Shown here piece by piece: positions 25,280 to 34,170 of a stretch of DNA of 64,000 bases. The position numbers and the translations under genes were made by a program. The notes beneath the pieces were generated by a model. The model saw only the letters and a list, made by a program, of their open reading frames with translations. It searched no databases and was not told the origin of the DNA. Source of the stretch: JBMORL01 sp049322335 (lineage in GTDB: Bacteria; Bacteroidota; Bacteroidia; Flavobacteriales_D; UBA2798); contig JBMORL010000082.1 of assembly GCA_049322335.1 (NCBI GenBank), positions 1 to 64,000 of the forward strand, written 5' to 3'. The first letter of the stretch is position 1. Each line of letters begins with the position of its first letter.

Positions 25280-26536
25280 CTAAGTCTTCTGCGGTTTTTT
25301 TCTTGCCGCGGGGAAAAGAATATTGTTCAGGATCAAACGATATCCCGGGGAATTAGGATGCAGTTTTAAATCGGTAGGAGGATCGTTTACGTAATGGCGA
25401 AAATCTTCGGGATCGTGGCCTCCGTAAAAAGTCCACTGCCCTTTTCCGTATTCACCGTGAATATAGCGCACCGTTCCCAATGCTTTGCTTTCACCCATAA
25501 TAAGCACGGATGATTTTACATATTTCTTTAAAAAATCAGTGGTTTGTCCCATAAAACCCTTCACCACTCTTGTATGATTCTGGCAGAGCATCGTTGGCAC
25601 CACATCCCATTTGGCAGAGAAATCAAACAGTGTAAACACATCCTGGTTTTCGGGAAGGGAATGTTGTCCGCTTCCGTCAATATTTGCAAACTCATAAATT
25701 CTTTCGTCCAGTGTTACTGTATAGTTTTCGAAGGCAAGTGTTTTGGTGAAATCGAGTTTTGAATTGGCTTTCGGATCGTAAGGGTCGCCATCAAAAACAG
25801 AACCGCATATATCCGTGTTTTCAGCTGACAGCGCAATATCATACGAATCAGTTCCCGAACACATGGTAAACAAATATCCTCCCCCGGCAATATAATCTTT
25901 GATCTTTAACGATACCGCCAGTTTCATTTCCGACACTTTGCTGAATCCCAAAAATTCGGCCATTGCTTCGGTTTCTGCTACCTGTTGCTGATACCAGGCC
26001 GTTGCCCCGTATTGCGCATAAAATTTTCCGTATTGCCCGGTAAAATCTTCGTGATGCAGGTGCAGCCAGTCGTATTTGGGTAAAATGCCCATTACAATAG
26101 CCGAATCATAAATCTGGTCGTAGGGAATTTCTGCGTATTTCATTACCAGCGTAACAGCATCGTCCCAGGGTTGGTGTCCCTTGGGTGCATATACAGCTAT
26201 CTTAGGTGCTTTTTCCAGTTTGATTACTTCCTGGTTTACTTCGGGATCACCTATTTCAAGGCGGATGTTATTGGCTTTGTTGTCGGTTACCAGTTCATAG
26301 GAAACTCCGCGGATAACACATTCTTCCTCGATAGTTTTATAATAAGGGATCATAAAACTTCCACCCCGGTAATTAAGCAGCCACTCTATTTCGATATCGT
26401 TGGTGAGCACCCAAAAAGCGATACCATAGGATTTCAGGTGATTTTTCTGGTTTTCGTCCATAGGCAAAAGCAGGTAATTAGCCCTTGAGGAAAAGCCCGC
26501 GCCCAGCATAAATAACAAAACCAGTAATTTTTTCAT
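25280..26536 (-). CDS. Secreted protein with a class I glutamine amidotransferase-like fold, unknown function
   Basis: A 418-residue exported protein (signal peptide MKKLLVLLFMLGAGFSSRA). The first block, LLLPMDENQKNHLKSYGIA, is typical of a Bacteroidota family sometimes mislabelled asparagine synthetase B; no such catalytic domain is present. The middle (PKIAVYAPKGHQPWDDAV, then KIKDYIAGGGYLFTMCSGTDS) resembles a flavodoxin/GATase1-like fold with a Cys after a turn (MCSG). Near the C-terminus, EYGKGQWTFYGGHDPEDF resembles the 'GkG.v...g.HPE' block of such proteins. It may be a periplasmic hydrolase or binding protein. Catalysis is not proven because the Cys-His-Glu triad cannot be fixed by eye. 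Confidence 0.6.
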   Translation of the reverse strand: MKKLLVLLFMLGAGFSSRANYLLLPMDENQKNHLKSYGIAFWVLTNDIEIEWLLNYRGGSFMIPYYKTIEEECVIRGVSYELVTDNKANNIRLEIGDPEVNQEVIKLEKAPKIAVYAPKGHQPWDDAVTLVMKYAEIPYDQIYDSAIVMGILPKYDWLHLHHEDFTGQYGKFYAQYGATAWYQQQVAETEAMAEFLGFSKVSEMKLAVSLKIKDYIAGGGYLFTMCSGTDSYDIALSAENTDICGSVFDGDPYDPKANSKLDFTKTLAFENYTVTLDERIYEFANIDGSGQHSLPENQDVFTLFDFSAKWDVVPTMLCQNHTRVVKGFMGQTTDFLKKYVKSSVLIMGESKALGTVRYIHGEYGKGQWTFYGGHDPEDFRHYVNDPPTDLKLHPNSPGYRLILNNILFPAARKKPQKT

Positions 26537-26682
26537 ACCTCAAATATACACTATAACGTTTGAACGGTTCAATTGTTGCAGGAATGAAGTTGCAGGTTGG
26601 TTAGTTTTGAAAGTTGAGAAAGTATCTTTTTTGCATTTTACCTGTCACTTTGGTAGTTTGATAGTTTTCCGGCAGCTTACTA

Positions 26683-28269
26683 TCAGAACGGATCATCATC
26701 ATTACTTACGTTTTTGTTACCTGCAAAATCATCAAATCCTTCATCGTCATCCAACTCATTCATTTTTGAACTAACGGTTATCGTATTTGTGTTGTTATCA
26801 AAACCTGTATTGGGTTGAATGCCTGCTCCTGCATAATCGTCTTTAAATGTAAACGATTCAAGATTATCGAATTTGGCAAACTGGGCTATAAAACGAAGGC
26901 GGACCGTATCGAGCGAACCATTACGGTGTTTTGCCACAATAATCTCACCCACCCCATGCGTTGGATTTCCCTGTGCGTCTTCGGTGAGGTTATAATATTC
27001 GGGACGATAGATAAACGAAACGATATCCGCGTCCTGTTCAATTGCTCCCGATTCGCGAAGGTCGGAAAGCACGGGGCGTTTGTCGCCACCACGTGTTTCC
27101 ACCGAACGGCTTAACTGTGAAAGAGCGATCACGGGAACATTTAATTCTTTGGCTATACTTTTGAGTGAACGTGAAATATTACTGATTTCCTGTTCGCGGT
27201 TTCCGGATGAACGTCCTTCTCCGCCAACGGTCATCAGCTGAAGATAGTCGATAATAATTAGTTTTACTCCGTGTTGCCCAACAAGCCTTCTGCATTTTGC
27301 GCGTAATTCGAAAACAGAAAGTGCGGGAGTATCATCAATAAAAATAGGTGCTTCAGAAAGTTTGTTGATGCGGGTATGCATTTGCTGCAATTCGTAATCG
27401 GCAAGATTTCCTTTACGTAATTTATCGGCCGGCAATTCTGCTTCACTGGCAATCAAACGATTTACCAGCTGAATAGCCGACATCTCCAGCGAAAACATAG
27501 CAACAGGATGTTTAAACTGAACGGCTACATTCCGCGCCATGCTCAATACAAAAGCTGTTTTACCCATACCGGGACGCGCTGCAATAACGATCAGGTCAGA
27601 CTTCTGCCAACCGGAAGTGATGCGGTCAAGGTCAGTAAAACCTGTGGCGATACCACTGATACCATCCACATTTTTTTTCGATTGTTCAATTTCGTCAATG
27701 GCCTGGCTGATAAGTTTGTCCATTGATTCGTAGTCGCGCCTGATATTTCCCTGGGTCACTTTAAACAATTCGCCTTCGGTTTGATCCATCAGGTCGAATA
27801 CATCAGTAGTTTCTTCATACGCATCGCGGATGGTTTCATTCGAGATACGAATCAGTTCGCGCATGATATGTTTTTGCGAAATGATACGCGCATGGTATTC
27901 TACATTGGCAGAAGAAGCCACACGGTTGGTGAGTTGCGAAATGTAATACGGTCCGCCTACCAGGTCCAGTTCACCGGTTTGTCTCAGCCGTGCAGTAACC
28001 GTTAAAATATCCACCGGCTGCGATTCCTGGAAAAGCTGTTGAATAGCAGCATAAATCCGCTGGTGAGCATCTTTATAAAAACTTTCTGGTTTTAAAATAT
28101 CAATGGCATCGTTTACTGCGTTTTTCTCCAGCATCAATGCACCCAACACAGCTTCTTCGAGATCAACAGCCTGCGGCTGCAGTTTTCCTCCTTCAATGGC
28201 AATGGGATTGGTATAGGTTTTCGGGCGAACGATCCTTTTTCCTTCAGTATTTATTTTTTGCTCTTCCAT
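26683..28269 (-). CDS. dnaB: Replicative DNA helicase DnaB
   Basis: A 528-residue hexameric helicase that unwinds DNA at the replication fork. The N-terminal domain (LQPQAVDLEEAVLGALMLEK) binds primase. The C-terminal RecA-like domain has Walker A ARPGMGKTAFVLSMA, SLEMSAIQLVNRL, Walker B LIIIDYLQLM, LSQLSRSVETRG and the arginine-finger region with LRESGAIEQDADI. The protein has no intein. The C-terminal tail (about 40 residues, acidic, ending DDDPF) is longer than in E. coli DnaB, which is common in Bacteroidota. It is divergent from the lipoprotein gene on the right. Confidence 0.96.
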   Translation of the reverse strand: MEEQKINTEGKRIVRPKTYTNPIAIEGGKLQPQAVDLEEAVLGALMLEKNAVNDAIDILKPESFYKDAHQRIYAAIQQLFQESQPVDILTVTARLRQTGELDLVGGPYYISQLTNRVASSANVEYHARIISQKHIMRELIRISNETIRDAYEETTDVFDLMDQTEGELFKVTQGNIRRDYESMDKLISQAIDEIEQSKKNVDGISGIATGFTDLDRITSGWQKSDLIVIAARPGMGKTAFVLSMARNVAVQFKHPVAMFSLEMSAIQLVNRLIASEAELPADKLRKGNLADYELQQMHTRINKLSEAPIFIDDTPALSVFELRAKCRRLVGQHGVKLIIIDYLQLMTVGGEGRSSGNREQEISNISRSLKSIAKELNVPVIALSQLSRSVETRGGDKRPVLSDLRESGAIEQDADIVSFIYRPEYYNLTEDAQGNPTHGVGEIIVAKHRNGSLDTVRLRFIAQFAKFDNLESFTFKDDYAGAGIQPNTGFDNNTNTITVSSKMNELDDDEGFDDFAGNKNVSNDDDPF

Positions 28270-28416
28270 GGTTCAAAAATATCTTTCAGCGCATAACCCG
28301 GTTTTTGATGTTGATATTTATTTTTCTTTTCAGAAGTTATTAAAGCGTTTTCAACACCGCGAAAAATAAAGATAAGGCATTCCCCGGGGAAATTCGTATC
28401 TTTACTATCACTACTT

Positions 28417-29709
28417 ATGAACAAAAACCGGCTTGTATTCTGCATTTTTATGGTGCTGCTGGCAGCCTGCCGGAAAGACCGTAAAGATGAAGTGCCTCCC
28501 GAAATAAGGATTTTCGCCCCTTCAGGTTCAGCCAATCACCAGTTGCCCTATACAGTAAATGTAGATGCGGAAGTTTCGGATGAAACAAAACTGGAATCGG
28601 TAACTGTCCAGATTGTGGATGCCAACATGGCTCCCATTGGCGAAGGCGCTGATGTGCAGGTAAGTTCCAATGGTTTTCGGTTTAATGTTCCGCTTACTGT
28701 TGACGATCCTCATTTATATTCAGGCGTTTATTATGTTAAGGTAAAAGCCGGTGACGGACAAAATTCCACCAGCCGGTATGCCCAGCTCAACCTGGTAGAA
28801 ATTCCCCTGCAGCTAAAAGAAGTGTTGATCGCTGAAACTCCTTCTTCTTCCCAGACCGAAATCAGGCATCTTAATAATAACCAGTTGCAAAGTTTACTGA
28901 GCATCAGTAATTCTTTCAGCAATATGGAAGTTTCGGGTTGGCACCAGCAAATTGCAGTGGCCGGGAAAAATGCTGACCCTCTTTACGTATATGATGCCGG
29001 CAGTTTGCTGCCGGATCATACTATTGCAGGTTCGGGACTTTTTCCTTCCGATTATTTCAGCCGCATTTACTATTCATCCACCGCAGGAAAAAAACTCATC
29101 ACTTCACATCACAACGGATACGTGTTTGGATATGATAACAACGGGACAAGGGTTTATTCCCTGTTTACCTATGCCAATTATATCGTTCACGAAACACTGG
29201 AGACAGATGACTATATGATTGCAGAAATAGAATCTCCGTCTTCGTCACGCTTACTGGTGGTATTTTATAAAACTACGGGAGTCGTAAAATTTTCGCAAAC
29301 GGTACCGGGAATTATACAACGTATTTATTTTGACGGAAATAATACCGCTATCCTGTTTTCGAATGACGGAACACAGGCAAGGGTACTGGAATGCGATCTT
29401 ACTACAGGAAATATTACCGAACCCTGTTCACTTCCATCGGGAACGATCAACGATGTTTCACCCATAGATATCAATAATTACCTGCTGGCGATGAACGGAT
29501 ACCTTGTGCGGTATAACCACAGTAGTTGCGGGGTGATTTACCTGGTGAATGGTATAAGTCCTGCTGACATTGAATACGAAAAAACCAGCGGCCGCGTTTA
29601 TACTGCCGAGGGTTATCTGCTGAGCGAATACGATGCGGCCGGCAACCTGCTGAATTCATGGAGTAATACCAATAGTATAAAAGCTTTGCGGTTGTTATAC
29701 AACAAATGA
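28417..29709 (+). CDS. Lipoprotein with Ig-like domain and beta-propeller-like region
   Basis: A 430-residue lipoprotein. The signal MNKNRLVFCIFMVLLAACRK has lipobox LAAC. Residues about 25-125 look like an Ig/cadherin-like beta sandwich (PPEIRIFAPSGS, HLYSGVYYVKVKAGDG). The remainder consists of repeated beta segments with patterns such as KLITSHHNGYVFGYDNNGTR and NTAILFSNDGTQARVLECDL, suggesting a six- or seven-bladed propeller. No catalytic residues are evident. The next gene (outer-membrane protein) follows after 9 bases, so the two are probably co-transcribed and may work together at the envelope. Confidence 0.7.
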   Translation: MNKNRLVFCIFMVLLAACRKDRKDEVPPEIRIFAPSGSANHQLPYTVNVDAEVSDETKLESVTVQIVDANMAPIGEGADVQVSSNGFRFNVPLTVDDPHLYSGVYYVKVKAGDGQNSTSRYAQLNLVEIPLQLKEVLIAETPSSSQTEIRHLNNNQLQSLLSISNSFSNMEVSGWHQQIAVAGKNADPLYVYDAGSLLPDHTIAGSGLFPSDYFSRIYYSSTAGKKLITSHHNGYVFGYDNNGTRVYSLFTYANYIVHETLETDDYMIAEIESPSSSRLLVVFYKTTGVVKFSQTVPGIIQRIYFDGNNTAILFSNDGTQARVLECDLTTGNITEPCSLPSGTINDVSPIDINNYLLAMNGYLVRYNHSSCGVIYLVNGISPADIEYEKTSGRVYTAEGYLLSEYDAAGNLLNSWSNTNSIKALRLLYNK

Positions 29710-29718
29710 TAATTTTGC

Positions 29719-30312
29719 ATGATGAAACGAATTTTTGTCCTGATCCTTTTTCTTTCTTTTTGTGAACTTCTTTTTTCGCAAAGAGATTCCACTTCACGGA
29801 ACAATCGCAAAGACGATGAAAACGATTTGAGCGAAATGTCGTTTTTGGAGAGAAGTTACTGGGGAGGGAATGCCGGTGCTTACTTCACTTCTTCGGGATC
29901 GTATCTTGAAATTTCTCCCATTTTCGGATACAATCTCACGAGATATTTTTCCGTAGGGCTTACCACTACTTATAAATTTTATAAAACTTTTCAGAATTAT
30001 GCCGGGCTTTCTTACTCTACTCATGTTTTCGGAGGCGGGCCTTATGCACGGTTTATTTTGTTTGATTTTTTATTTGCACAAGCCGAAGCCGAAATGCTGA
30101 ACACCGAAGTGTATGATGTGGTGAAAAGAGATTATGTGAGAAAATTCATTCCTATAACCTCTGCCGGACTTGGTTTAAAAAGCCGCAGCGAAGGTTCTTA
30201 TTCCTATTTTATGGTTCTTTACGATTTCACACACGACAACTGGAGCCCCTATCCTACTTCACCCATCATTATTAAAGCCGGTGTGGTTTTCCCTGTGAAA
30301 ATGGGATATTAA
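29719..30312 (+). CDS. Predicted outer-membrane beta-barrel protein
   Basis: A 197-residue exported protein with signal peptide MMKRIFVLILFLSFCELLFS. The mature part alternates hydrophobic and polar residues in short strands (YWGGNAGAYFTSSGSYLEI, RYFSVGLTTTYKFYKTF, SYSTHVFGGGPYARFILF) and ends with the strand PIIIKAGVVFPVKMGY. This is the pattern of a small eight-stranded barrel. A charged linker (RDSTSRNNRKDDENDLSE) precedes it. Two ATG codons in a row mark the start. Function unknown. It is probably in one operon with the preceding lipoprotein. Confidence 0.7.
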   Translation: MMKRIFVLILFLSFCELLFSQRDSTSRNNRKDDENDLSEMSFLERSYWGGNAGAYFTSSGSYLEISPIFGYNLTRYFSVGLTTTYKFYKTFQNYAGLSYSTHVFGGGPYARFILFDFLFAQAEAEMLNTEVYDVVKRDYVRKFIPITSAGLGLKSRSEGSYSYFMVLYDFTHDNWSPYPTSPIIIKAGVVFPVKMGY

Positions 30313-30348
30313 TCGGTTTAGGTGAAACGGAAATTTAACATTGTGTAT

Positions 30349-30413
30349 CTAAACTTTTAGACGAATGATGATGGTTTTGGTCATCCATCATTCTATTTTT
30401 GGCTAAAGTTTAG
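30349..30413. repeat. Two-tier inverted repeat just upstream of the amidase start codon
   Basis: The outer arms are CTAAACTTTTAG and CTAAAGTTTAG. The inner arms are GAATGATGATG and CATCCATCATTC, with one bulge. The right outer arm ends 5 bases before the amidase ATG. A TATTTTTG at 30394-30401 fits the -7 consensus TAnnTTTG, but its nearest TTTG partner is only 14 bases upstream, so a promoter call is weak. It could be a terminator of the preceding operon or an operator or leader hairpin. Confidence 0.5.
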
Positions 30414-30417
30414 AAGA

Positions 30418-33400
30418 ATGAAACAGTTTTTTACGCTACTTGTATTTACCACATTTGTTGTTGGAGGAAATTCGCAAATAACAACAGCGGTTTCTCCCGA
30501 AGGAAATTATTCATATAAAAATTATTTTGAAGACGCCTATTCGCAACATCCCGGGTTGCCCGAGGGAATCCTGGAAGCTATTGCATGGAGTTATACGCGA
30601 GTAAATCATATTACTGATGCAGAGCCCGAAAGTTGTTCGGGATTGCCGCATGTGTATGGAGTAATGGGTTTAACGGCTGATGGAAAAAATTATTTCAGGA
30701 ATAATCTCCGGCTGGTTTCAGAAATTTCAGGTGTACCTCAAAAAATACTCAGGGAAAATCCGCGGCAGAATATCCTGGGTTATGCAGAAGCATTCAGTTA
30801 TTATTATAACGAACACCTGGACAACTATTCAGGCAAATTTGCAAAAGATCCCACGCTGAAAAAATTTCTCGCTGCACGCGATGCTTTTTTTTCGCTTTGT
30901 GAAATACCCGACAGCGGGATGGTGAATGACTATGCACGCCAGTCGCAGGCATACGTAATTTTTAATTTTCTCAACTCACAGGAACATGCCTTAAAATATA
31001 ATTTCCCGGTTTATCACATCGACCTGAAAAAAATATTTGGTGAAGAAAACTATAAAATTCTTTCTGCACCAAAAGTAATTTTCACCGAAAACGAAATTAA
31101 AAATGAAAATGGCGATCAGTTTTCTTTTGTTTCTGTGCGTTCGTCAGACTATGGTCCCGCTATCTGGAACGCTGCTCCTTCCTGTAATTACAGTTCACGT
31201 AACGGAACGCCCGTATCAGCAATTACTGTTCACACGGTACAGGGAAGTTATGCAGGCGCAATTTCGTGGGCGCAAAACTGTTCTTCGAGTGTTTCCTATC
31301 ATTACGTGATACGTTCTTCAGACGGACAGATTACACAAATGGTTCTGGAAGCCAACAAAGCCTGGCACGTAGGATCAGAAAATCCCTATACTATCGGATA
31401 TGAACACGAAGGATACGTTTCTCAGCAGGGTTGGTATACCACTGCCATGTATACCGCATCAGCTGCGCTTTCACGCGATGTTTGCAACAGCGGGTATGGA
31501 ATTTCTCCCCTGAGAACTTATTATGGTGCATCCAGTACGGGAATTAACGTGCTGGGGAGTTGTACAAAAATAAAAGGCCACCAGCATTATCCCAACCAAA
31601 CCCATACCGATCCGGGTATTTACTGGGATTGGGAATACTATTACCAGCTCATCAATAATAATCCTTCGCAAACAACTATTACTTCCACTACCGGAAATTT
31701 CTATGACAGTGGCGGCCCGGGAGCTAATTACACCGATGATGAAAGATATTTAACGCTGATACAACCTGCTGGCGCCAATTCCATTACACTTACCTTTTCT
31801 TCCTTCAATATAGAAGCCAACTGGGATTATATGTACATCTATGACGGAGCAACCATAAACGATCCTGTTATCGGTGTTTATACAGGAACAAGCAGTCCAG
31901 GCACCGTTACATCTACAGGTGGCGCACTACTCATTGAATTCCGCAGCGATTGCAATACCACCGCTTCGGGTTGGGCAGCAGCGTGGACGAGCAACGTTAC
32001 CATTCCTCCTGTTACTGATAACGTGGCGCCTGTTACAGCAGTTTCTGTTCCTTCTTCATGGGTAACTTCCAATTTTACCGCCACCTTTTCTGATGCCGAT
32101 AATACAGGCGGAAGCGGAATAGAAAAAGCTTTTTACCAGGTGATCGATTACAATGGAATAGAATGGCGCGCCAATGCTGCAAGAGGATTTTTCAGTGATA
32201 ATTTTGACGGAGCCACTGTTCACACCGACTGGACCAATGCCACCGGTGCATGGAATATAACAAATGGCGAATTAGTGCAGAGTGATGAAGCCAATGGAAA
32301 CTCCAATTTGTATGCTTATGTAAATCATTCTTTATCCAACCGCTATCTCTATCACTGGGCCGGAAAAATGGAGGGCACGGGCACCAACCGGAGAGCAGGT
32401 TTACATTATTTCTGCGATCAACCCACATTAACCAATCGCGGCAATTCGTATTTTGTTTGGTTCAGGCTTGATAACGACAAAGTGCAATTATATAAAGTAG
32501 TAAATGATGTTTTTACTCTCGAAGATGAAGTAGTGTTTGATTTCAATGCCGCACAATGGTATGATTTTAAAGTTACCTACGACCGCATTACAGGAAAGCA
32601 CCAGGTGTATATTGATAATGTACTCGTACAAACCTGGACCGACCCTTCACCCTACTCTTCCGGAGATTATATTTCCTGGAGAAGCGGAAACTGTGTTTAC
32701 AGCGTAAACAATTTAAAAGTTTACCGTTCGAGAAACACTACCGCATCGGTTACTGTTGGCCCGACAGGCGATCTTCGCTACGAAAATACCAGCCCCGTTA
32801 GTGCAGCAGGAAGAGTGAAATCTATCGTTACCGATTCAGCCGGAAATATTTCTTCCATTGCTTCGCAGGATGTGAATGTAGACTGGACTGTTCCTTCCAA
32901 TATTCTGTTGGTGGAAGACGGGCCGGGAGCGGACATTGATATTACCTATACCGCCACAGAGCTCCAGGCCAACTGGTCCGTTTCATCCGATCTGAATTCT
33001 GATGTTGCGCGCTATTGGTATGCGATTGGAACCAGCGCTGGCGCAACAGATGTTTTGAACTGGACGGATAATTTCTGGTATGATACAGTTCGTGTAACAG
33101 GATTGAATCTGAATTATGGCACTACTTATTATTTCACGGTAAAAGCCGAAAATGGCGCAGGCCTTATTTCTGCAGTAACCAACAGCGATGGACAACTTTT
33201 AGCTACACCCACACAATCACCCGTGGCGGGATTCAACAGTGGAAATACATTTGTATGCCAGAACGATTCTATTTCATTCTCCAACAACTCCACCAATGCT
33301 GTTTCGTATTCGTGGTCGTTTCCCGGGGGTAATCCTGCTACATCAACACTTCCCAATCCTAACGTGCTGTACACTGCTACAGGAACCTATACAATAACTT

Positions 33401-33987
33401 TGATTGCCACCGGCCCGGGCGGTTCGGATACGTTGCAGCAAACCATCAACATTGATGTGAGTTTACCGGTTACCGCTGCCTTTACAGTTTCGGATACATT
33501 AGTGTATTTACCCTCTGCTTTTGTCGGATTTACGGATGCATCACAAAATGCCAACGGCTGGTCGTGGGATTTTGGTGATGGAACACAGGCAACCGGACAA
33601 AGCCCCTGGCATCAATACCTGTCGGCAGGAACATATAACGTAGTGCTCATTGCCGTAAACAATGCCTGTACCGCAGACACCAGTTACATAACGATTTACG
33701 TGCAGGCATCGAACGGAACAGAAGAACTGAATAATATTCCCGGTGCTATTACCATCTCTCCCAACCCGGCAGAAGATTTTATTACAATTGAAAGCCCGGC
33801 TGCATTGGCAGGGACTTCATGTGAAGTAAGAGATATAAGCGGTAAACTGGTTTTTGTATTTACATTAACCGGACAAAAACAAGTTTTAAACCTGGAAACG
33901 CTGAGCAGCGGAGGATATTTCCTGGTAAACAGAAACGATAAAAGCATACCGGAAAATAAACTATTCTTCATCAAATCGGGGAAATAA
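30418..33987 (+). CDS. Secreted T9SS N-acetylmuramoyl-L-alanine amidase with lysozyme-like N-terminus, CUB, lectin-like and PKD domains
   Basis: A 1189-residue exported protein (signal MKQFFTLLVFTTFVVGGNSQ). Residues about 25-230 include PEGILEAIAWSYTRVNH and YGVMGLTADGKNYF, reminiscent of lytic transglycosylase folds. An Amidase_2 domain follows (about 255-415), with zinc-site candidates His272 (ITVHTVQG) and His388/Asp398 (GHQHYPNQTHTDPG). This cuts the N-acetylmuramoyl-L-alanine bond in peptidoglycan. Then come a CUB domain (about 425-520, FNIEANWDYMYIYDG), a concanavalin-like domain (about 585-750), a fibronectin III-like domain, two PKD domains (one with SWDFGDGTQA) and a type A T9SS sorting domain (ISPNPAEDFITIES). 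The whole region from CUB onwards is mirrored in the nearby chitinase. It is probably secreted to attack peptidoglycan of other cells or debris. Confidence 0.87.
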   Translation: MKQFFTLLVFTTFVVGGNSQITTAVSPEGNYSYKNYFEDAYSQHPGLPEGILEAIAWSYTRVNHITDAEPESCSGLPHVYGVMGLTADGKNYFRNNLRLVSEISGVPQKILRENPRQNILGYAEAFSYYYNEHLDNYSGKFAKDPTLKKFLAARDAFFSLCEIPDSGMVNDYARQSQAYVIFNFLNSQEHALKYNFPVYHIDLKKIFGEENYKILSAPKVIFTENEIKNENGDQFSFVSVRSSDYGPAIWNAAPSCNYSSRNGTPVSAITVHTVQGSYAGAISWAQNCSSSVSYHYVIRSSDGQITQMVLEANKAWHVGSENPYTIGYEHEGYVSQQGWYTTAMYTASAALSRDVCNSGYGISPLRTYYGASSTGINVLGSCTKIKGHQHYPNQTHTDPGIYWDWEYYYQLINNNPSQTTITSTTGNFYDSGGPGANYTDDERYLTLIQPAGANSITLTFSSFNIEANWDYMYIYDGATINDPVIGVYTGTSSPGTVTSTGGALLIEFRSDCNTTASGWAAAWTSNVTIPPVTDNVAPVTAVSVPSSWVTSNFTATFSDADNTGGSGIEKAFYQVIDYNGIEWRANAARGFFSDNFDGATVHTDWTNATGAWNITNGELVQSDEANGNSNLYAYVNHSLSNRYLYHWAGKMEGTGTNRRAGLHYFCDQPTLTNRGNSYFVWFRLDNDKVQLYKVVNDVFTLEDEVVFDFNAAQWYDFKVTYDRITGKHQVYIDNVLVQTWTDPSPYSSGDYISWRSGNCVYSVNNLKVYRSRNTTASVTVGPTGDLRYENTSPVSAAGRVKSIVTDSAGNISSIASQDVNVDWTVPSNILLVEDGPGADIDITYTATELQANWSVSSDLNSDVARYWYAIGTSAGATDVLNWTDNFWYDTVRVTGLNLNYGTTYYFTVKAENGAGLISAVTNSDGQLLATPTQSPVAGFNSGNTFVCQNDSISFSNNSTNAVSYSWSFPGGNPATSTLPNPNVLYTATGTYTITLIATGPGGSDTLQQTINIDVSLPVTAAFTVSDTLVYLPSAFVGFTDASQNANGWSWDFGDGTQATGQSPWHQYLSAGTYNVVLIAVNNACTADTSYITIYVQASNGTEELNNIPGAITISPNPAEDFITIESPAALAGTSCEVRDISGKLVFVFTLTGQKQVLNLETLSSGGYFLVNRNDKSIPENKLFFIKSGK

Positions 33988-34070
33988 AAATAAACCAATA
34001 AACCGTCAGATGGAGCAAGCAACCCGCCCTTGTAACCAGCCGTCTTTGTTGTATACAAAAGACCCATTAA

Positions 34071-34142
34071 AAAAATCCTTTTAATACTTTTTCCTGTTGT
34101 TTTTACTTTTTCAGTAAAATCATCCACTGCCACTATATATCA
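34071..34142 (+). pseudogene. Out-of-frame remnant of a signal peptide for the SprB-repeat protein
   Basis: Reading from 34071 gives a hydrophobic signal-like peptide (NPFLILFPVVFTFSVKSSTA). Its natural continuation (YQIVVGTYNGC) lies in the next frame. An extra AT in the short ATAT tract, or the loss of one base, would join them. No ATG, GTG or TTG precedes it in frame, because a TAA lies at 34068. The neighbouring runs of seven A and six T bases could hide a second indel. Confidence 0.45.
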
Positions 34143-34170
34143 AATAGTTGTAGGAACTTACAACGGATGT

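Noticed and set aside
29710..29717. TAATTTTG promoter element just before the small barrel gene
   Set aside because: A TTTG lies 21 bases upstream as expected, but transcription would then begin at or inside the start codon. Co-transcription with the preceding lipoprotein is simpler.
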